Source of the DNA: Algoriphagus aestuariicola
Lineage (GTDB): Bacteria; Bacteroidota; Bacteroidia; Cytophagales; Cyclobacteriaceae
Direction of reading: 5' to 3'
Assembly: GCF_017254835.1 (NCBI RefSeq)
Contig: NZ_JAFKCW010000004.1
Coordinates: 124,001-188,000 of the forward strand
DNA: 64,000 nucleotides
Shown here: positions 34,914-44,799 of the stretch, in pieces
Position numbering within the stretch: position 1 is the first letter of the stretch
Layout of the letters: each line of letters starts with the position of its first letter
Program-made: the position numbers and the translations under genes
The notes under the pieces: model-generated
Seen by the model: the letters and a program-made list of their open reading frames with translations, nothing else
Told to the model about the DNA's origin: nothing
Databases searched by the model: none

Positions 34914-34986
34914 TGTATCGCAGGTGGGTCAACTAAACAGGGTACTATTGGACGTCAGGGCAAACCCAAAGGGGATAGCCTTGACA

Positions 34987-36459
34987 TTATCCCGCGATAT
35001 GCTCTTCAACCTGGAAGAAGGATTCGTCTTTCTGAGGCAGTGAAGATGAACCCATGAGGTATTCATCCACTTTGACAGCTGTCTCTCTGCCTTCGGAAAT
35101 GGCCCAAACTACCAGCGATTGGCCTCTTCGCATATCCCCAGCCAAAAATACCTTAGGATTAGTGCTTTGATAATTTTTTGATTTTGGAAGACTGTTTTCC
35201 ATGGTTTCTGCACCGAAAGCCTGCAACAGTCCATTTTGGGCAGGCCCCATATAACCGATCGCGATAAAAGCGAGGTCGCAAGGCACTGTACGCTCTGTAC
35301 CGGCAATCTCTTCAAAGGTCATGCGGCCTCCTTTTTCTTTCCATTCGATATCCACAAGCGTCAGCCCGGTTACTTCCCCAGCTTCATTTCCGGTGAATTC
35401 CTTGGTCAGGATAGAAAACATACGCTCCGCGCCTTCCTCATGGGAACTAGAGGTTTTGAGCGTCATCGGCCATTCAGGCCATGGATTCAGGACATTTCTC
35501 TGCTTGGGGGGCTTTGGCAAAAGCTCCAACTGAGTGATCGATGCCGCTCCGTGACGGTTAGAGGTGCCAATACAGTCACTTCCGGTGTCTCCACCTCCAA
35601 TGACGATCACATGCTTTCCTTTGGCGGAGATCGGGTTTTCAGAGATTTCGCTGCCGATCACCTGGTTTTGTTTGCCTAGGAATTCCATGGCAAAATGTAC
35701 ACCCTTGAGCTTGTCTCCTTTGATGTTCAAGGCTCTGGGTTGCTGAGCTCCAGTGGAAAGAACGACGGCGTCAAATGACTTCAGAACTTCTTCTGCAGTA
35801 GTAGTTTTACCGATTTCAGTATTGGTGGCAAAGATTACTCCCTCATCCTCCATCAGTTTTACCCTACGGTCGATGACCCATTTTTCCAGTTTGAAATCTG
35901 GGATTCCGTAGCGCAGCAATCCGCCCACTTTGGCGTCTTTTTCAAATAAGGTCACCTCGTGACCTGCTTGGTTTAGCTGGTCTGCTGCTGCAAGTCCAGC
36001 GGGACCGGAACCGACTACCGCGACTTTCTTGCCAGTCCGCTTAGCCGGAGGGTTGGCGTGGATAAGACCAAGCTCATAAGCCTTTTCTGCGATATTCTTC
36101 TCGATCAGTTCGATAGCCACGGGATCCTTGTTGATTCCCAGTACGCAGCTTGCCTCGCAGGGTGCGGGGCATATACGGCCCGTAAACTCGGGGAAGTTGT
36201 TGGTGCTGCGCAAAATGCTGATCGCCTGACCCCACTCCTGGTTGTATACTGCCTCGTTAAACTCGGGGATCACGTTGCCCAGTGGGCAGCCATTGTGGCA
36301 AAACGGTACCCCGCAGTCCATACAGCGCGCGGCTTGATTGTTTAGTTTTTCGCCGGAAAACGGCTCATATATCTCTCTGTAGTCGCTGATCCGTTCTTTG
36401 GGATCTCGGCTTACAGGGGTTTCTCTTTTAAATTGGATAAATCCTTCTTTCGCTCCCAT
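34987..36459 (-). CDS. gltD: glutamate synthase small subunit
   Basis: A 490-residue subunit that supplies electrons from NAD(P)H to GltB. The N-terminal Fe-S cysteines are in AARCMDCGVPFCHNGCPLGN and ICPAPCEASCVLG. The FAD motif is VAVVGSGPAGLAAADQL and the NAD(P) motif VIVIGGGDTGSDCIG. Length fits the family. It starts 1 nt after the gltB stop, so the two are translated from one message. Confidence 0.97.
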   Translation of the reverse strand: MGAKEGFIQFKRETPVSRDPKERISDYREIYEPFSGEKLNNQAARCMDCGVPFCHNGCPLGNVIPEFNEAVYNQEWGQAISILRSTNNFPEFTGRICPAPCEASCVLGINKDPVAIELIEKNIAEKAYELGLIHANPPAKRTGKKVAVVGSGPAGLAAADQLNQAGHEVTLFEKDAKVGGLLRYGIPDFKLEKWVIDRRVKLMEDEGVIFATNTEIGKTTTAEEVLKSFDAVVLSTGAQQPRALNIKGDKLKGVHFAMEFLGKQNQVIGSEISENPISAKGKHVIVIGGGDTGSDCIGTSNRHGAASITQLELLPKPPKQRNVLNPWPEWPMTLKTSSSHEEGAERMFSILTKEFTGNEAGEVTGLTLVDIEWKEKGGRMTFEEIAGTERTVPCDLAFIAIGYMGPAQNGLLQAFGAETMENSLPKSKNYQSTNPKVFLAGDMRRGQSLVVWAISEGRETAVKVDEYLMGSSSLPQKDESFFQVEEHIAG

Positions 36460-36460
36460 C

Positions 36461-39400
36461 TTACACCAGTGATTTAGCTTGTTCTTGTGCTCTTTTTTGC
36501 AATACGGCTTTGTAGTCTCGAGGCATTACCTTGATAAACTGCTCTTTGGCTTTGTCCCATTCATCAAGGAATCGCTGTCCCAGCTGGCTGTTGGTCAGCT
36601 TGACGTGACGCTTGAGGAAAGCCTTCACCGTCGCAAAGTCCTCTTCTTCCAAAAGGTCGATGTCCACCATTTCGGTGTTGATCTCGGTAATGTAGTCCTT
36701 GAGGATGTAAGCAAAGCCGCCGCTCATCCCAGCAGCGAAGTTTCTACCGATTTCGCCAAGGTTGATCACCATGCCGCCAGTCATATACTCGCAACCATGA
36801 TCGCCGATACCCTCGACGACAGTTTTCACGCCGGAGTTTCTCACGCAGAATCGCTCACCGCCTTTTCCGTTGATATAGGCCTCGCCTGAAGTTGCGCCAT
36901 AAAAGGCCACGTTGCCGATGATGATGTTTTCCTCGTGGACAAAGCGGGCATTTCTGCTTGGATAGATTACTAATTTGCCCCCTGATAGTCCTTTTCCGAA
37001 GTAGTCATTGGCTTCGCCTTCCAGCTCGAAGTTGATGCCTCTTGCAAGGAATCCGCCAAAAGTCTGACCTGCCGAACCGTTGAACTTAAAGTGTATGGTG
37101 TCTTCCGGAAGCCCCACGCCTCCGTAGATCTTGGAGATCTCGTTGGAAAGCATAGCGCCGACGGATCGGTCGATACTTTTGATCTGGAAGCTGCCAGTTA
37201 CAGGGATGGCCTGCTCAAGCGCTGGAGTGGCGGCTTTAATAAGCTGGCGATCCAGCACTTTTTTCAGTTCAAACTCTTGGTCGATTTGCTTGTGAACACC
37301 AACATGATCTGGCACTTCGACTTTGTGGAAGATTGGAGAAAGATCGATTTTGTCCCACTTCCAATGGTTGAGGTGTCCGGTAGACTGCAAGACTTGGCTT
37401 TGTCCTACCATCTCGTCTATGGTTCGGAAGCCCAAGGAAGCCATGATTTCACGCAGATCCTGCACGAGGAACTTGAAATAGTTTACCACGTGGTCTGGAT
37501 CGCCGGTGAAGAGCTTTCTCAGCTCTGGATCCTGGGTAGCGATACCTACCGGACAGGTATTGAGGTGGCACTTACGCATCATGATACAACCTTCCACGAC
37601 TAGCGCTCCGGTGGCGATTCCCCACTCTTCTGCTCCCAAAAGTGTCGCAATAGCTAGATCCCGGCCAGTTCTCAGCTGCCCGTCCGTCTGGAGGACCACA
37701 CGACTACGGAGATTGTTTTTCACCAAGGTCTGGTGGGCTTCGGATAGACCAAGTTCCCAAGGCAGTCCGGCATGGCGGACTGAGCTCAGAGGGGACGCTC
37801 CTGTGCCACCATCTGCTCCGGCGATCAGGATGACGTCAGCGGAGGCTTTGGCCACACCTGCTGCCACTGTTCCTACACCTGCTTGGGATACCAGCTTCAC
37901 GTTGATTCTAGCCTTTCGGTTGGCATTTTTCAGATCATAGATCAGCTGTGCCAAATCTTCGATAGAATAGATGTCATGGTGAGGTGGAGGAGAGATGAGG
38001 CCTACTCCTGGAGTGGAGTGTCTCACTCGTCCGATCCATTCGTCCACTTTATGGCCAGGTAGCTGTCCGCCTTCTCCAGGCTTGGCACCTTGGGCCATTT
38101 TGATCTGTAACTCGGATGCGTTGGTCAGATAGTGGCTGGTTACGCCAAATCGTCCCGATGCCACCTGCTTGATAGCTGAGCGTTCCCAGTCCCCATTTGA
38201 TTTTTTCTCGTAGCGGATCTCGTCTTCCCCGCCCTCTCCGGAATTGCTTTTTGCTCCGATGCGGTTCATTGCAATCGCCAAGGTACTGTGGGCTTCGTGG
38301 GAGATGGAGCCAAATGACATCGCCCCGGTGGCAAAGCGCTTCAGGATATTTTCTGCGGGCTCGACTTGGTCGATCGGAACGCTGATTCTTTTCTTGAATT
38401 CAAAAAGGCCACGTAGCGTCAAAGCGTCTTTGGTCTGCTCGTTGATCTTAGCCGCAAACTTTTTGTAAAGTCCGTAGTCATCCAGTTTCGTAGACTTCTG
38501 GAGCAAATGGATGGTTTCGGGATTGAACATGTGTTTTTCACCCCTTCTCTTCCACTGATAGACACCGCCAGTCTCCAAAACAGAGGAATTGGCCTCATAA
38601 GCTGCGTGGTTTCGGGCAAGCACTTCCTCTGCAAGCTCGTCAAAAGACACCCCGCTGATACGGGAAATAGTGCCTTTGAAACAGCGGTCTATCACGTCTG
38701 GTCCCAGTCCGAGAGCCTCGAATATTTGTGCTCCCTGATAAGACTGGAGGGTGGAGATCCCCATCTTGGAGAGGACCTTTAGCAGACCCTTGCCGATGGC
38801 ATCCTGGTAATTTGAAAAAAGCGTCTTTTGATCTTTTACCTTATGCAATTGGCCTTTTTCGAACATATCTACCAGAGATTCCAGCGCCAAATATGGGTTG
38901 ATCGCAGAGACTCCATACCCAATGGCAGTAGCGAAATGATGTACTTCGCGGATATCTGCAGATTCCAATACCAAGCCAGCACGTGTTCTGATTTTCTTTT
39001 TCACCAGGTGCTGATGAACAGCGCCGATGGCAAGAAGGGAAGGAATTGGAGCCAATTCTTCCGTACTGTTTCGGTCGGAGAGAATCAGGACATTCTTGCC
39101 CTCGTGAATCGCGTCCTCCGCCTCTTGGCACAGTTTGTCCAAAGCCTCCAGCAGTCTGCCCGGCTTATGGTCGGCCACGAATAGCCCATATAGCTTGGTA
39201 GCTCTGTAGCCAAGATGCTCCATTCGGGTCACCTTTTCCAGGTCTTCGTTGAGCAGAACAGGTTGGGAAATATGAATCTGTTTGGTATGCTGCGGGCTTT
39301 CGTCCAGAATGTTGTGGCCTTCGCCGATTCGGGTAAATAGCGACATTACCAAGCGCTCCCGGATCGGGTCGATCGGCGGATTACTTACTTGGGCAAATAG

Positions 39401-40951
39401 CTGCTTGAAGTAGTTGGAGATGTGTTGGCTCTGCTTGGAGAGCACCGCCAAAGGTGTATCTGCGCCCATAGATCCTACGGCTTCATAGCCCGTATCTCCC
39501 ATTGGGGCAAGGATGACTTTCAGTTCTTCGGAAGTGTAGCCGAAGACCGTCTGGCATTTCTTGATATTTTCTATGGAATAAGGATGAGTCAGTTCCTCAG
39601 GATCTGGCACAAAGCGAAGTTTAGTACGCTGCTCGTTTACCCACTTTTCGTAAGGTTGACGTCTGCAGATCTCGCCCTTTACTTCCTCGTCAAACAGAAC
39701 CCGACCTTTCTCAAGATCTGCCCAAATCATCCTTCCTGGGCTGATTCTGCCTTTTTCGGTGATAGTTGCTTCGCGGATTGGAAGAGCGCCTGCCTCCGAG
39801 GAGAGGACAAGCCGGTTGTCCCTTGTGATAAAATAACGAAGGGGTCGGAGTCCATTTCTGTCGAGGGTCGCGCCTACTGATTTTCCGTCGGTAAAGAGCA
39901 ATGCTGCCGGGCCGTCCCATGGTTCAACCAGGGATGCATGGAATTTATAGAAAGCCTTTCTTTCCCGATCCATGACTTGGTTGTCCTGCCAAGCTTCCGG
40001 TACCAGCATCATCATGGCATGCGGAAGGGATCTGCCGCTTAGTGTCAAGAGCTCCACCATTGCGTCGAGATTGGCGGAGTCGGAGTTTAGCTTATTGGTG
40101 ATAGGCATCAGCTTAGCCAATTCTTCCTCGCTGAAGAACTTGGACTTCATCAATGCCTCCTTCGACTTCATCTTATTCAAGTTTCCTCTGATCGTATTGA
40201 TCTCACCATTGTGGGAAAGGAAGCGGAAAGGCTGTGCAAGTCTCCAGTTGGGGAAAGTATTGGTGGAGAATCGGGAATGCACGATTGCAAAAGCCGACTC
40301 AATCCTCGGGTTTTGGAGATCCTTGTAAAAGGCCAACACCTGGTCCGTCCGCAGCTGTCCTTTATATATAAGTGTCAAGCTGCTCAGACTGGCGAAATAA
40401 AAGGAATGGTTTACCCCTGGTATCTTCGAGTTGATCTCCGAGGTGGCAAAGTTTCTCAAGACATATAGCTTCCGCTCCAGTTCGATTCCTGTGAGGCCAT
40501 CTTTGTGGCTGACGAACAGTTGCTCGATATTCGGCATCACCTCCAAGGCTCCCGAGCCTGGAACGGTCTCATCCACCGGCACCTGACGATAGCCTATGAG
40601 ATCGAAGCCCATTTCTTCAATCAACTGGTTGAGTAATTCTTTAGACCGCTGGTAGAGCTGTTTGTTTTTCGGGAAAAAGGTCATGCCCACGCCATAATAG
40701 CCAGGCTCGGGCAGATTGATTTCCGTACGTGCAGTGACGTCCCTGAGAAACTGGTGCGGAACTTGGATAGAAATACCGGCACCGTCCCCGGTCTTGGGAT
40801 CAGATCCCCGTCCGCCGCGATGCTCCATATTGCTAAGCATGTATAAGGCATCGCTGATAGTCTCGTGAGTAGGTATGTTGCTCAGATCCACCACAGCACC
40901 TATACCGCAGGAGTCATGCTCAAACTCCGATCGATACAAACCTTCTTGCAT
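36461..40951 (-). CDS. gltB: glutamate synthase large subunit
   Basis: A 1,496-residue enzyme that makes glutamate from glutamine and 2-oxoglutarate. ATG 40951 gives a 14-residue propeptide before the catalytic Cys15 (HDSCGIGAV), which must be exposed by cleavage; an upstream TTG is less likely. Glutaminase domain first, then central and FMN-binding domains (PGEGGQLPGHKV, GADGGTGASPLSS), a 3Fe-4S motif (CHLNTCPVGIATQ) and the C-terminal beta-helix (GGLPEDTI ... EGIGDHGCEYMTGG). It heads the gltBD operon. Confidence 0.97.
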   Translation of the reverse strand: MQEGLYRSEFEHDSCGIGAVVDLSNIPTHETISDALYMLSNMEHRGGRGSDPKTGDGAGISIQVPHQFLRDVTARTEINLPEPGYYGVGMTFFPKNKQLYQRSKELLNQLIEEMGFDLIGYRQVPVDETVPGSGALEVMPNIEQLFVSHKDGLTGIELERKLYVLRNFATSEINSKIPGVNHSFYFASLSSLTLIYKGQLRTDQVLAFYKDLQNPRIESAFAIVHSRFSTNTFPNWRLAQPFRFLSHNGEINTIRGNLNKMKSKEALMKSKFFSEEELAKLMPITNKLNSDSANLDAMVELLTLSGRSLPHAMMMLVPEAWQDNQVMDRERKAFYKFHASLVEPWDGPAALLFTDGKSVGATLDRNGLRPLRYFITRDNRLVLSSEAGALPIREATITEKGRISPGRMIWADLEKGRVLFDEEVKGEICRRQPYEKWVNEQRTKLRFVPDPEELTHPYSIENIKKCQTVFGYTSEELKVILAPMGDTGYEAVGSMGADTPLAVLSKQSQHISNYFKQLFAQVSNPPIDPIRERLVMSLFTRIGEGHNILDESPQHTKQIHISQPVLLNEDLEKVTRMEHLGYRATKLYGLFVADHKPGRLLEALDKLCQEAEDAIHEGKNVLILSDRNSTEELAPIPSLLAIGAVHQHLVKKKIRTRAGLVLESADIREVHHFATAIGYGVSAINPYLALESLVDMFEKGQLHKVKDQKTLFSNYQDAIGKGLLKVLSKMGISTLQSYQGAQIFEALGLGPDVIDRCFKGTISRISGVSFDELAEEVLARNHAAYEANSSVLETGGVYQWKRRGEKHMFNPETIHLLQKSTKLDDYGLYKKFAAKINEQTKDALTLRGLFEFKKRISVPIDQVEPAENILKRFATGAMSFGSISHEAHSTLAIAMNRIGAKSNSGEGGEDEIRYEKKSNGDWERSAIKQVASGRFGVTSHYLTNASELQIKMAQGAKPGEGGQLPGHKVDEWIGRVRHSTPGVGLISPPPHHDIYSIEDLAQLIYDLKNANRKARINVKLVSQAGVGTVAAGVAKASADVILIAGADGGTGASPLSSVRHAGLPWELGLSEAHQTLVKNNLRSRVVLQTDGQLRTGRDLAIATLLGAEEWGIATGALVVEGCIMMRKCHLNTCPVGIATQDPELRKLFTGDPDHVVNYFKFLVQDLREIMASLGFRTIDEMVGQSQVLQSTGHLNHWKWDKIDLSPIFHKVEVPDHVGVHKQIDQEFELKKVLDRQLIKAATPALEQAIPVTGSFQIKSIDRSVGAMLSNEISKIYGGVGLPEDTIHFKFNGSAGQTFGGFLARGINFELEGEANDYFGKGLSGGKLVIYPSRNARFVHEENIIIGNVAFYGATSGEAYINGKGGERFCVRNSGVKTVVEGIGDHGCEYMTGGMVINLGEIGRNFAAGMSGGFAYILKDYITEINTEMVDIDLLEEEDFATVKAFLKRHVKLTNSQLGQRFLDEWDKAKEQFIKVMPRDYKAVLQKRAQEQAKSLV

Positions 40952-41344
40952 TCTAATTTGATTTAATAGGTTCAAAATTTCCAAAAATTACAAAAAAAAA
41001 ATCCTTTGTTAAAATTTAGGCAATAAAGTACCTGTAAAAATGAAGTATTAACGATAAAGTAGGGCTTTATTGGGTTTTTGGCAAAACTGAAATTCGGTCT
41101 ATTTCACTTGGGTTTTTTATCCCAATTCCACAGAAAACTGATTTTTCAGCCCAAAAAAAACCCTACAGAGCTAAAAATTACATAAAAAAAGTGGAAATCG
41201 GATTTTTGAAAAAAAATGAAATTTTTTTTTCTCTTTTTTATTTCAGAAAAAAATGACCTATGACCCTCTTGGTGCCTTTATTTGAAAAAGACGAAATAAT
41301 ATTTTAACTATCTCGACAAATACAGAATATTAAGAATTCAGTAT
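40952..41344. other. AT-rich gltB leader region with homopolymer runs
   Basis: A 393-nt gap upstream of gltB and downstream of gldE with no gene. It is dominated by A and T runs. Reading toward gltB, TACTTTATCG (41061-41052) and TACTTTATTG (41030-41021) form a direct repeat 31 nt apart that resembles the -7 motif imperfectly. They could be promoter elements or a regulator site. Short TTGGG/CCCAA and CTGA/TCAG pairs are visible but weak. Confidence 0.4.
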
Positions 41345-42694
41345 TTAGTCTGAAAAATGGCTGGCTCCGTCCTTTTCCCGGTCGAAAAACTGGACTTTCA
41401 CCTTCTTAATCTTACGGGTATCGACAGCCAATACCGTAAACTCAAAATCGCCAAACTGGATTTTTGTTCCGTTTTTAGGCAGTTTCGAGTTTAGCTCTAG
41501 CAAAAGGCCACCTAGGGACTCACTCTCGCCTTTGACTTCCTCGAAGATTTGGGGATCCAGTTCCAGCTTTTTGCAAAAGTCATTGAGGGACACCTTTCCT
41601 TCAAAGATATAGGTGTCATTGTCCAATTCTTGGAAGAAGATATTGTCGGTGTCGTCAAATTCGTCATTGATCTCACCTATGATCTCCTCGATGAGGTCTT
41701 CCAGTGTGACCAGGCCCGATGTGCCGCCGTATTCGTCCACGACTATGGCAATGTGGACCCGCATTCTCTGGAAATCCTTTAATAGGGCGTCGGCCTTCTT
41801 GGTCTCTGGGACGTAGAAGCTCTTTCTGATCAGCTCTTTCCACTGGAAATCCTCGTCCTTGTCGATGTGAGGCAGCAGGTCTTTGATATATAGTACACCG
41901 AGGATGTTGTCGATAGTCTCTTCAAAAACCGGAATTCGGGAATATCCGCTTTTGTTGATCCTGTCCATTAGTTCGTGGAAGTCCATCTCCACGTCCACAG
42001 CTGTGATATCCATACGGCTACGCATCACCTGTTTCACAGAAAGGGTACCAAAATTCACAATACCCCGAAGGATTTCTTTTTCTTCCTCGGGCGTATCTTC
42101 CGTGGTCAGTTCGAGTGCTTGGTTCAGCTCGCCTACGGATGGAGAATAGCCTTTTTGTTCGACACGCTTCTCAATCAAGTTGCTGAAGGACATCAAAAAC
42201 CAGGAGATAGGCTTGAGTAGTGATGAAAAAACGACGAGAATAGGTGCCAAGGAGAGCGCAAAAGGGATTTTTGCTTGGTTGGCATAGACTTTTGGCACGA
42301 TCTCTCCAAAAAATACCAAAACCACAGTAACTCCGACCGACTGAACCAAGATCACCACAATAGCTGTGGCATTCATCCCAAAAATCGTCCAAGAAACAAA
42401 GGTAGTCAGCGTGACGATCCCGATGTTGATTAGATTGTTTAGGATCAAGATGGTGCTGAGAAGCTTCTTCGGGTCGGATAGGAGATTTGCGACCTGCCGG
42501 CCCCGCTTGGGATCGGATTCCTGTATGGATGCGATTTCTTCGTTGTTGAGCGAAAAAAAGGCTACTTCGGACCCAGAGGCGAGGGCAGACCCTATCAGTA
42601 GGAGGACCAAAACTAGTCCGTTGAAAAAGAAATAACTAAATGAAGGCTCGTTTATCTGTGCGATCAGGTAGTAACTCGGGTAGGGGTCGTCCAT
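41345..42694 (-). CDS. gldE: GldE-like CNNM/CorC-family membrane protein
   Basis: A 449-residue protein started at ATG 42694 ([13 protein letters not shown]). A DUF21/CNNM transmembrane domain (about 20-190; [13 protein letters not shown]), a CBS pair ([17 protein letters not shown] ... [24 protein letters not shown] ... [28 protein letters not shown]) and a C-terminal CorC/HlyC domain are visible. The mutY-ssb-gldE order matches the Flavobacterium johnsoniae gliding locus, supporting GldE. The usual partner gldD is not next to it. Molecular function is probably divalent-cation transport or sensing. Confidence 0.82.
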   Translation of the reverse strand: MDDPYPSYYLIAQINEPSFSYFFFNGLVLVLLLIGSALASGSEVAFFSLNNEEIASIQESDPKRGRQVANLLSDPKKLLSTILILNNLINIGIVTLTTFVSWTIFGMNATAIVVILVQSVGVTVVLVFFGEIVPKVYANQAKIPFALSLAPILVVFSSLLKPISWFLMSFSNLIEKRVEQKGYSPSVGELNQALELTTEDTPEEEKEILRGIVNFGTLSVKQVMRSRMDITAVDVEMDFHELMDRINKSGYSRIPVFEETIDNILGVLYIKDLLPHIDKDEDFQWKELIRKSFYVPETKKADALLKDFQRMRVHIAIVVDEYGGTSGLVTLEDLIEEIIGEINDEFDDTDNIFFQELDNDTYIFEGKVSLNDFCKKLELDPQIFEEVKGESESLGGLLLELNSKLPKNGTKIQFGDFEFTVLAVDTRKIKKVKVQFFDREKDGASHFSD

Positions 42695-42767
42695 GTAGGC
42701 GAGAAGCTGGTTAGGGCAAAAATAATTAATTCCCCTGAAAATCAATTTCAGGGGAATCCGATATCAC

Positions 42768-43232
42768 TCAAAATGGCAAATCATCGTCTGAGTCATCAAG
42801 TACCAAATCCTGGCTGGAGCCTGAGGTATTTGATGTTGCGGCTGGTTTTGGGCTGTAGGCTTGCTGCGAGTTGCTAGGTTGATTGCTGCCGGCACCATCA
42901 GGCTTACCTCCAAGCATGGTAAAGCTCAGCACCCGGATTTTGGTGCGGTATCGGTTTTGGCCTTGTTCGTCTTGCCAAGAGTCTGTCTTGATCTTGCCCT
43001 CTACGTATATCTGCGAGCCTTTTTTGAGGTATTGCTCCGCGATTTTGGCCTGCCCATCCCACATTTCCAAATCGTGCCACTCAGTTTGGTCGATCCGGTT
43101 GCCGTTTCTGTCTTTGTAGGATTCAGTGGTCGCCAGTCTTAGTTTGGCCACAGCTTTGTCTCCCTCGAGGTATTTTACCTCTGGGTCAGACCCGAGGTTT
43201 CCAACTAATATCACTTTGTTAACTCCTGCCAT
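42768..43232 (-). CDS. ssb: single-stranded DNA-binding protein
   Basis: A 154-residue protein with an N-terminal OB fold (GVNKVILVGNLGSDPEVKYLEG ... RIDQTEWHDLEMWDGQAKIAEQYLKKGSQIYVEGKIKTDSWQDEQGQ), a Gln/Ser/Pro-rich linker and the acidic partner-binding tip DSDDDLPF. It protects ssDNA in replication and repair. It sits between mutY (40 nt or so upstream) and gldE on the same strand. Confidence 0.97.
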   Translation of the reverse strand: MAGVNKVILVGNLGSDPEVKYLEGDKAVAKLRLATTESYKDRNGNRIDQTEWHDLEMWDGQAKIAEQYLKKGSQIYVEGKIKTDSWQDEQGQNRYRTKIRVLSFTMLGGKPDGAGSNQPSNSQQAYSPKPAATSNTSGSSQDLVLDDSDDDLPF

Positions 43233-43272
43233 AATTGTGTTTGTTTGAGATGAAAAACGAAATTGAATTTAC

Positions 43273-44328
43273 CTAAATCCCCTGATCGTTCAAAAAGTTC
43301 ACGATTAATTTAGGTTTGGCTAGGTATTCGATTTCACTCTCGGCAACCAACATATACCCTTCATTTTCACACCACTGGCTGAGTTCGGCATGTTTTTCCA
43401 ACGGGAGCTCTATTTCCGAAAAACTGGCAGTCAGTTTTTGGTGCGACAAAACATGTCGGTATTTTTTCGGAAAGGGGCTAGGTGCGACTGCCGAAACACC
43501 AGCAAAAGACGCTACCCCATGTTCAGAGACCGGGAAATCATGGAGCCCTTCCCATATATCACCGGCAGATCGCCTTTTCCATACCCAATCGTCACCGCAC
43601 CGGATCACAAAATAGTGGAGGCTTCTTTCCTTTACTTTTACCTTGTTGATCTTCACGGGCAGCTGCTTGACCAAGCCATTTTTTAAGGCAAAACAGGAAT
43701 TCGCCAGTGGGCAGGACTCGCAGTCGGGGTTTTTGGGGACACACTGTCTGGCGCCAAAGTCCATCATCGCCTGGTTGAATTCCCCAGGATTGTCTTGCGG
43801 AATGAGTCGATTCGCGAGCGCCTCAAACTCTTTTTTTGCCTTACTCGTGGCAATGTCCGTCTCAATGCCGAAGTATCTCGCCAAAACCCGAAACACATTC
43901 CCGTCCACCACTGCTTTGGCCTCTCCAAAAGCGAAGCTGGAAATTGCCGCAGCGGTATAGCTTCCGACACCTTTCAGCTTTAGAAGACTTTCATAGGTAT
44001 TTGGAAAATGACCGTCCAGCTCCTGCCAAATGAATTGGGCGCAGGCGTGGAGATTGCGCACACGGCTGTAATATCCTAGGCCCTGCCAAAGGCGCAACAC
44101 TTCAGATTCTGGCGCCAGAGCCAAATCTTTCACCGTAGGATAAGCTTCCACAAAAGCATAATAATACGGCAACCCTTGGGCAACACGCGTCTGCTGGAGG
44201 ATGATTTCGGAGAGCCAGATTTTATAGGGGTCTGATGTCCCTCTCCAAGGCAATTCTCTCGGATTGGCCCGATACCAAGAAATTACATGAGTGGAAAAAG
44301 CTTGATATTCAGGGGCTTTAAGATTCAT
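43273..44328 (-). CDS. mutY: A/G-specific adenine glycosylase
   Basis: A 351-residue repair enzyme that removes adenine mispaired with 8-oxoguanine. I chose ATG 44328. Catalytic Glu41 (WLSEIILQQT), the helix-hairpin-helix KLKGVGSYTAAAI, Asp142 (AVVDGNVFRV) and the 4Fe-4S cysteines C196, C203, C206 and C212 (QCVPKNPDCESCPLANSC) are all present. A NUDIX-like C-terminal domain recognises 8-oxoG. It heads the mutY-ssb-gldE run and diverges from the HU gene. Confidence 0.96.
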   Translation of the reverse strand: MNLKAPEYQAFSTHVISWYRANPRELPWRGTSDPYKIWLSEIILQQTRVAQGLPYYYAFVEAYPTVKDLALAPESEVLRLWQGLGYYSRVRNLHACAQFIWQELDGHFPNTYESLLKLKGVGSYTAAAISSFAFGEAKAVVDGNVFRVLARYFGIETDIATSKAKKEFEALANRLIPQDNPGEFNQAMMDFGARQCVPKNPDCESCPLANSCFALKNGLVKQLPVKINKVKVKERSLHYFVIRCGDDWVWKRRSAGDIWEGLHDFPVSEHGVASFAGVSAVAPSPFPKKYRHVLSHQKLTASFSEIELPLEKHAELSQWCENEGYMLVAESEIEYLAKPKLIVNFLNDQGI

Positions 44329-44399
44329 TTGTTCAAAATATTTCGGGTGCAAACATTGGTAATTTTTTTGATAATGTTTTTTAATTGAGTTGCTTATCG

Positions 44400-44407
44400 T
44401 ACATTTG
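44400..44407 (+). promoter_or_regulatory. candidate -7 element of the HU gene
   Basis: TACATTTG matches TAnnTTTG, 66 nt before the GTG start of the HU gene. At 19 nt upstream there is TTTT instead of the usual TTTG. Confidence 0.45.
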
Positions 44408-44473
44408 CAGTCCCAAAAACACTTGGTTAATAGGTTGTTAAGCTTATTTCGTAATTTCTAAATTAAAAACACT

Positions 44474-44782
44474 GTGACAAAAGCAGAAGTAATCACCAAG
44501 ATTTCAGACAAAACCGGAATCCAGAAGGACGATGTTACACAAGCCATTGAGGCCTTCTTCAAAGTCGTAAAGGACTCTATGTCTGATGGAGAAAACATCT
44601 ATGTGAGAGGGTTCGGTAGCTTCATCAACAAGAAAAGAGCGAAGAAAATTGCACGTAATATCTCCAAGAATACGGCAATCGTGATTGACGAACACTACAT
44701 TCCGGCATTTAAGCCATCAAAGGTGTTTGTGGAGAAAATCAAAAACAGCAAGAAGATCAAGGAACTTGCTCCCCAGGACTAA
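44474..44782 (+). CDS. HU-family DNA-binding protein
   Basis: A 102-residue histone-like protein with a GTG start (VTKAEVITKISDKTG). Typical HU/IHF features are the helical N terminus, the DNA-binding segment ENIYVRGFGSFINKKRAKKIARNISKNTAIVI and the C-terminal YIPAFKPSKVFVEKI. It bends and compacts DNA. First gene of an HU-TPR-small basic protein-RNase G cluster; the TPR gene starts 17 nt after its stop. Confidence 0.94.
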   Translation: MTKAEVITKISDKTGIQKDDVTQAIEAFFKVVKDSMSDGENIYVRGFGSFINKKRAKKIARNISKNTAIVIDEHYIPAFKPSKVFVEKIKNSKKIKELAPQD

Positions 44783-44799
44783 TCCTGTGGTAAATTGAC

